DNA from: Bacilli bacterium
GTDB taxonomy: Bacteria; Bacillota; Bacilli; Paenibacillales; NBRC-103111
DNA length: 55,257 nucleotides
Assembly (NCBI GenBank): GCA_028287395.1
Contig: JAQBPR010000108.1
Span: 1-55,257, forward strand
Direction of reading: 5' to 3'
In this document: piece after piece, positions 51,006 to 55,257 of the stretch
Layout: each line of letters begins with the position of its first letter
Position numbering within the stretch: position 1 is the stretch's first letter
Made by a program: the position numbers and the translations under genes
Notes under the pieces: model-generated
Seen by the model: only the letters and a program-made list of their open reading frames with translations
Databases searched by the model: none
What the model was told of the DNA's origin: nothing

Positions 51006-51797
51006 TTAAAGCTGCTTCGCAATCAACGTGAACGTCTTGGGAATCCCTTTATCGTAATCCTCCGAGGATTTATTGGGCTCTTCTTTGAGTATTTCTACAA
51101 ATAATCCTGCAGCTGCAACAGAAGTAACGACTTCACCTAACGTCCATTTACGCAGTCTCGTTTTTAATAAATCATTCCGCTGTTGTTCCGGCAAAAACTT
51201 ATGGTAAGGAACTTCTACCTCTTCTATAGATGTATCAAAATAATCACCGGTCACTTTATGCTTTCGAATGGCCTGTGTGCTTCCTCGTGAAGAAATCAAT
51301 TTCGTCGAAATCGGATGAAAATCCTGCAATACCAATCGTCCGCCTGAACACAACAGCTTCGATACAATATTCATCAAAGGCAGCAGATCGCTAAAATAAT
51401 GGAGAATCCCAAACTCCATCAGCACAATATCATAATTTTTTTTTAATTCCGCTTCTTTAAGCTCCAATACATCCGATACGACATAATGTATTTTCACACC
51501 AACCGCCTCGGCTAAATCAGCGGCATAACGAGCATTTTCCGAAGCAATGTCAACGACCGTCACTTCTGCTCCAAGCAATGCTAATGCGACTGCTTTACTT
51601 CCATGCGATCCTAGTAGATTAATTACTCTTTTCCCACGGACATCCCCCATCCATTCGTAAAGCGAAGTAAGCAGCCCGACGGGATTTCCTTTTATTTTCT
51701 CTGCCGCTGTTACAGGGGTTCCGTATCGTATCGTCCAAGCCTCATAAGGGCTTTGGTTCCATGCTTCTTTATTGGTTGCACTTAATTCCTTTTGCAT
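51006..51797 (-). CDS. Class I SAM-dependent methyltransferase
   Basis: A 263-residue Rossmann-fold methyltransferase. The start MQKELS is chosen because AAGGAGG lies 10 nt upstream. VINLLGSHGSKAVALALLGA is the SAM-binding glycine region (motif I), VTVVDIASENARYA holds the acidic residue, and YDIVLMEFGILHYF is motif IV. The C-terminal part may bind substrate. The target, small molecule or protein, is not evident. Monocistronic. Confidence 0.88.
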   Translation of the reverse strand: MQKELSATNKEAWNQSPYEAWTIRYGTPVTAAEKIKGNPVGLLTSLYEWMGDVRGKRVINLLGSHGSKAVALALLGAEVTVVDIASENARYAADLAEAVGVKIHYVVSDVLELKEAELKKNYDIVLMEFGILHYFSDLLPLMNIVSKLLCSGGRLVLQDFHPISTKLISSRGSTQAIRKHKVTGDYFDTSIEEVEVPYHKFLPEQQRNDLLKTRLRKWTLGEVVTSVAAAGLFVEILKEEPNKSSEDYDKGIPKTFTLIAKQL

Positions 51798-51953
51798 AGG
51801 TGTAAAGCCTCCTTCATTGAGGTGAGGATACCACAAAACTATAATCCTGCCAAATGGAAGCGCGCTCAAAAAGTTTTCATTGCATTTAAACCGCTTGAGG
51901 TGGTAAATTCTAGATAGCTTTTTTACAATATATAGATAGAAAGGAAGTAAACC

Positions 51954-53084
51954 ATGAATTCGAACCGTTTCAAAAAAGCTTTCGGTATTTTTACTATTAT
52001 AATATTACTATCCGGCAACGCTGCGATCGCAGACCAAGCCACTGATTCCAGCACCGTTTCGCTTGATTCCAAAAAAATCGACGGTGAGGTTTATTTCAAA
52101 GCCAGTGATTTTGTAAAAGCTTTAGGAGGCGAGCTCATTCACGATGAGAAAAACGATACCTATTCCTATCGTAAACCGAACGACGTGCCAGCCGCAATTG
52201 CCAAAGTATCCCCTGCAGTCGTTGGGATTATCGGTAAACCAGATGACTCGGAAAGCCAAAATTCGGATAATCGCTTCTCCCTTGCCCATGGTACAGGAAT
52301 CATAATCAAATCAGATGGCTGGATTGTGACAAATGCCCATGTCGTCAAGAATATGAAAAACTTAACCGTTGTTACGACAACCGGTAAACAATACGCTGTC
52401 AAAGAAACAAAATTAGATGAAGAGAGTGATATTGCACTTGTTAAAATTGCTGCGACTGAGCTCCCTACTGCCAAGCTTGCTGATCATCTAAATGTTCAAG
52501 TCGGCGAAACGGTTGTAGCAATCGGTACACCTATTTCATTCTCATTGCGTAATTCAGTGTCAGTTGGTGTAATCAGCGGGATTGATCGTTCCATCCATTC
52601 AACATACCGCTTACTGCAAACCGATGCTGCAATCAATCCGGGTAACAGCGGAGGTCCCCTTGTTAATTTAAAAGGTGAAGTAGTGGGTATAAATTCACTG
52701 AAATTTGCCGAAGTCGGTGTCGACAGCCTAGGTTTTTCGATTCCCATTGAAACAGTAAATTATGTTACAGGACAATTGTTCAAATACGGTAAAGTCAAGC
52801 GTCCTTACTCCGGACTTGAACTGGAAGAAAGCTGGGCAGCTGTAGTCGGTCTTCCAACCAATGAGCCTTTAACCGTAGCTAGCGTAGAAACCAGTTCTCC
52901 ATCAGCTGCTGCCGGAATAAAACAAGGCGACGTGATTTACTCTATTGATTCTGTTAATGTCTCCACTTTGATTGATTTCAACGAACAATTGAAAAAATAT
53001 TTACCTGGAGATCAAGCAAAGCTGATGATCCTCTCCAACGGCGATTTAATTACCAAAACAATAACCTTTTCCGAATCTAACTAA
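51954..53084 (+). CDS. HtrA/DegP-like trypsin-type serine protease with PDZ domain
   Basis: A 376-residue exported protease. A signal peptide or anchor covers residues 1-27. A short copper-amine-oxidase-N-like segment follows (VYFKASDFVKALGGELI). The protease domain has the triad TNAHVV (His), SDIALVKI (Asp) and GNSGGPLV (Ser). A C-terminal PDZ domain has PSAAAGIKQGDVIYSID. It degrades or refolds damaged envelope proteins. The next gene begins 18 bp downstream and shares the amine-oxidase-N theme, so the two may work together at the surface. Confidence 0.93.
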   Translation: MNSNRFKKAFGIFTIIILLSGNAAIADQATDSSTVSLDSKKIDGEVYFKASDFVKALGGELIHDEKNDTYSYRKPNDVPAAIAKVSPAVVGIIGKPDDSESQNSDNRFSLAHGTGIIIKSDGWIVTNAHVVKNMKNLTVVTTTGKQYAVKETKLDEESDIALVKIAATELPTAKLADHLNVQVGETVVAIGTPISFSLRNSVSVGVISGIDRSIHSTYRLLQTDAAINPGNSGGPLVNLKGEVVGINSLKFAEVGVDSLGFSIPIETVNYVTGQLFKYGKVKRPYSGLELEESWAAVVGLPTNEPLTVASVETSSPSAAAGIKQGDVIYSIDSVNVSTLIDFNEQLKKYLPGDQAKLMILSNGDLITKTITFSESN

Positions 53085-53102
53085 AAAATGGAGCGTGCAA
53101 TT

Positions 53103-54125
53103 TTGAAAAAATTAAACAAGATCTTAGCCGTTGTTTTACTGGCATCCTTATTTACCTTTCAAGCTGTTGTTATGGCAGATAACTCAACTCCCGCTAAATC
53201 GATTAACATTAACTTAACTCTTGGAGATGGCAGTATTACCGTCAATGACGAGAAATTAACCGTCGAACCCCCTTATCTTTCCGATAATACTACACTTGTT
53301 CCTTTGCGCGTCATTACAGCCGCTTTTGGCGCAGTCGTAACTTGGGATTCAACAACCCAAACCGTTGGACTCAAATATAACGGAAAATCAATCAGTGCGA
53401 CCATTGGCAGCAAGCAAGCCGTAGTGGATGGAACTAATACGGACATGAGCACCGCCCCACAGCTCCATAATGGAACTACAATGGTACCGCTTCGTTTTAT
53501 TACAGAGAACTTTGGCGCGAAAGTAGCCTTTGATAACGAAACAAAAAAGATAACCATTATTGGCAGCGGAACAGCCGCAGAAAACACATCCATAGGACTT
53601 AATACAGATGCGGGTAAAACGTCAATGGGCGATAGCTTTTATAAATGGTCAATGAAATATCCAACGGGTTTAGTGAAGTCATATCAGTCCTATAAGGATG
53701 ATGCCATTTACTTCACCGATGCAAATAACGAGTATAAATTAAGTTTAACTATACAAGAATCAACTGTGCAAAATTTATCCCCAGAAGGACTTTTATCAGT
53801 GCTTTCTGATACTGTATATGGAACTATTCTGAATAAAAGTTCGATCACCGACAAAACGATCCCTTATGCAAAGATCGTTAGTAAAGATGAGAGCGGTGTC
53901 TACAACGAATCACGCGCTTATTTTTCAAATGGCAATATTTATATTGTTTCTATGGATATTACTAAAGAAGCCAACTTTAACAATCCAATCAAACATGCAG
54001 GATATGAGGAACTATTAGATAGCTTTAAGCTGTCTTTTGATAGCAAGAATTTTTCTATAAAAGATTTATCCACTATTAAAAATGGATTAGAAAGTATACA
54101 AATGATGATTATGGATTTTATTTAA
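53103..54125 (+). CDS. Copper-amine-oxidase-N-domain surface protein, 5' part of a frameshifted gene
   Basis: 340 residues in this frame. The TTG start is preferred, with GGAG 9 nt upstream; an ATG five codons earlier has no ribosome site. A signal peptide (KILAVVLLASLFTFQAVVMA) is followed by two copper-amine-oxidase-N-like repeats: TLVPLRVITAAFGAVVTWD and TMVPLRFITENFGAKVAFD. A first beta-rich domain begins FYKWSMKYPTGLV. The frame ends with an unrelated tail (ESIQMMIMDFI). The coding sequence clearly continues in another frame from about 54089, so this is probably the front half of one protein of about 640 residues. Domains of this type are common on Paenibacillus cell surfaces; they are not expected to be oxidases. 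Confidence 0.82.
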   Translation: MKKLNKILAVVLLASLFTFQAVVMADNSTPAKSININLTLGDGSITVNDEKLTVEPPYLSDNTTLVPLRVITAAFGAVVTWDSTTQTVGLKYNGKSISATIGSKQAVVDGTNTDMSTAPQLHNGTTMVPLRFITENFGAKVAFDNETKKITIIGSGTAAENTSIGLNTDAGKTSMGDSFYKWSMKYPTGLVKSYQSYKDDAIYFTDANNEYKLSLTIQESTVQNLSPEGLLSVLSDTVYGTILNKSSITDKTIPYAKIVSKDESGVYNESRAYFSNGNIYIVSMDITKEANFNNPIKHAGYEELLDSFKLSFDSKNFSIKDLSTIKNGLESIQMMIMDFI

Positions 54126-54190
54126 ACCTTCCTACGGATTGGGAAAAAGGAACGGAAGAAAACGCGCATTTTAGCTTTAAAAGCGATGTT

Positions 54191-55003
54191 ATGACGAAGC
54201 AGAACTTTTATATAACAATTAATTCAGTAGTAAATGGGTTAACATTGGATAAATGGGTAACAGATGACCTACAAAATACCAAAGAAACCTATGTTGACAG
54301 TTATTTAACTTTAGGCGAAGCGGTTTCAACTACATTGGGAGGCTTGCCCGCAAAAGAAGTTACTGCTAGTGAGAAGTCATCCGGAAAATGGGTTACCTAC
54401 GATTCAGTCTATATTATCAATGGAAAGTTAAAGTATGAGTTGGATTTTGTATATCCTAAAGATGCACCGGCAGCCGATATACAAGCTAAAAAAGATATTT
54501 TGTTCAAGTCTTTTACATTCACTAATAAAATCAATTCGACTATTGGTGTTATCGCAGACGAAAATGAAAATAAAACCAACAAATCAAAAATCGTCAATAA
54601 GTCACTTGGGTTAAATTTAGAGCTGCCCGCTTATTGGAAGGATGCAACACCATCTAGTAGTAAAAGCTATACTATGAAATACGATTTTTATGGGGGATCA
54701 TTCAGTATTATATCAGGTGAAAAACCAGAAGCTGAAATAGCTAAAACAATGGAAGAAAATTTAAGGAAAAATAGCGCATTTACAGTTACAACAGCTTCAG
54801 ACACAACAGTTGCTGGTTTAAGCGCAAGAAAGCTTGTTTACAATGGTGATGAATTTGGAGCAACTGCAACCGCGATTGTTTATATTTTTGGCAACAGCAC
54901 CAAAAGTTATGTTCTGATTTATGGGATCGGCGATGCTTTCGCCACGCCAACTGCTTTGCAAAGAGTTGAAGATGTTGTAGCTTCCATCCAAGTTACCCCA
55001 TAA
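54191..55003 (+). CDS. 3' part of the frameshifted surface protein
   Basis: 270 residues from the first ATG of this frame, but coding character extends upstream to about 54089 (RKYTNDDYGFYLNLPTDWEK), and there is no ribosome site at the ATG. Two further beta-rich domains are related to the last domain of the preceding frame: YGFYLNLPTDWEK and LGLNLELPAYWKD align with FYKWSMKYPTGLV. Each ends in a K-x-F-x-F or V-x-S-I-x-V strand. It is therefore the rear of the same gene after a one-base shift. Confidence 0.75.
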   Translation: MTKQNFYITINSVVNGLTLDKWVTDDLQNTKETYVDSYLTLGEAVSTTLGGLPAKEVTASEKSSGKWVTYDSVYIINGKLKYELDFVYPKDAPAADIQAKKDILFKSFTFTNKINSTIGVIADENENKTNKSKIVNKSLGLNLELPAYWKDATPSSSKSYTMKYDFYGGSFSIISGEKPEAEIAKTMEENLRKNSAFTVTTASDTTVAGLSARKLVYNGDEFGATATAIVYIFGNSTKSYVLIYGIGDAFATPTALQRVEDVVASIQVTP

Positions 55004-55032
55004 TCTTTAATTTATTTCACAAAAAAAGACTG

Positions 55033-55084
55033 CCCCTGTCTTCCATGCCTTGGTGCGTGAAAAGGCAGGGGTTTCTTATTGTTT
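55033..55084 (+). terminator. Terminator of the surface-protein gene
   Basis: CCCCTGTCTT pairs with AAGGCAGGGG (one G-U) and is followed by a T-rich tail. Confidence 0.8.
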
Positions 55085-55131
55085 TATGTGGTAAACTATT
55101 GCTATACATACGAAGAAAGAGGAATATAGGG

Positions 55132-55257
55132 ATGAATCGGAATAAGCTTACTTTATGGATTGGAATGGGATTAATCATCCTCATTATCGCTTTTTTCAGC
55201 TTTCAGAAGGCACAACACTCAACTCATGTCACATCAGACAACCCTAAAGCAACTTCA
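55132..55257 (+). CDS. N-terminus of a membrane-anchored exported protein (partial)
   Basis: The first 42 codons are visible before the right edge. GAGGAATATAGGG precedes the ATG. A membrane helix (TLWIGMGLIILIIAFFSF) is followed by a polar stretch (QKAQHSTHVTSDNPKATS). The layout fits an anchored thioredoxin-like or other envelope protein, but too little is present to choose. Confidence 0.7.
   Translation, partial: MNRNKLTLWIGMGLIILIIAFFSFQKAQHSTHVTSDNPKATS

Overview
The window looks like the chromosome of a low-to-mid GC, spore-forming Bacillota of the Paenibacillaceae type. This rests on the gene families present (a very long decapeptide-repeat protein of the kind seen in Paenibacillus, copper-amine-oxidase-N-terminal surface proteins, an IF-3 paralog, Fsr-type MFS, YojM-like SodC), on strong AAGGAGG ribosome sites with frequent GTG/TTG starts, and on many U-tailed hairpin terminators. 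The species cannot be named from sequence alone. No tRNA, rRNA, CRISPR, phage or transposase was seen.

Layout. 1-2919 (minus): the N-terminal 973 residues of a huge repeat protein that runs off the left edge. 3361-5027 (plus): an NAD-dependent sugar epimerase and a divergent IF-3 paralog. 5437-13853: accessory polysaccharide genes (a secreted heparinase II/III-like lyase, an asparagine-synthase-like enzyme without a glutaminase domain, an MBOAT/SGNH O-acetylation pair) and a LysE-type exporter. 14331-37660 (minus): a dense 20-gene block, consisting of a large Wzx/Wzy exopolysaccharide locus followed by a two-gene mini-operon. 37852-38450: an XRE regulator and a convergent small gene. 38689-41064: a secreted lectin/cadherin-like/dockerin-like protein. 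41305-55257: mostly ordinary genes (psd, two MFS transporters, sodC, DeoR regulator, aminotransferase, methyltransferase, HtrA protease, a frameshifted surface protein), plus an unfamiliar pair of helical proteins.

The exopolysaccharide locus carries all five steps expected for UDP-2,3-diacetamido-2,3-dideoxy-D-mannuronic acid: UDP-GlcNAc 6-dehydrogenase, 3-dehydrogenase, aminotransferase, N-acetyltransferase and C2-epimerase. It also carries a CapD/PglF-type dehydratase with a second aminotransferase, an initiating phosphoglycosyl transferase fused to a GT4 domain, four further GT4 enzymes, a Wzz-like protein, a flippase, a polymerase, two CE4-like paralogs and a glutamine amidotransferase that could amidate a uronic acid. 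The lyase and the O-acetylation pair probably act on the same polymer.

The most interesting signals are regulatory. Three minus-strand sigma-A promoters (before the PilZ-like gene, before wzz, and at the 3' end of asnB) share TTGACA-17-TATNNT with the palindrome GATACA-WWW-TGTATC exactly in the spacer, and each has a second copy 30-34 bp downstream. A fourth copy sits at the likely start of transcription of the asparagine-synthase-like gene at 8909. An XRE repressor is encoded next to the first of these promoters. Between wzz and the flippase gene lies a structured RNA: a 14-bp hairpin, then a 15-bp hairpin whose loop can form an 11-bp pseudoknot with downstream sequence. It sits where an EAR-type processive antiterminator would be expected.
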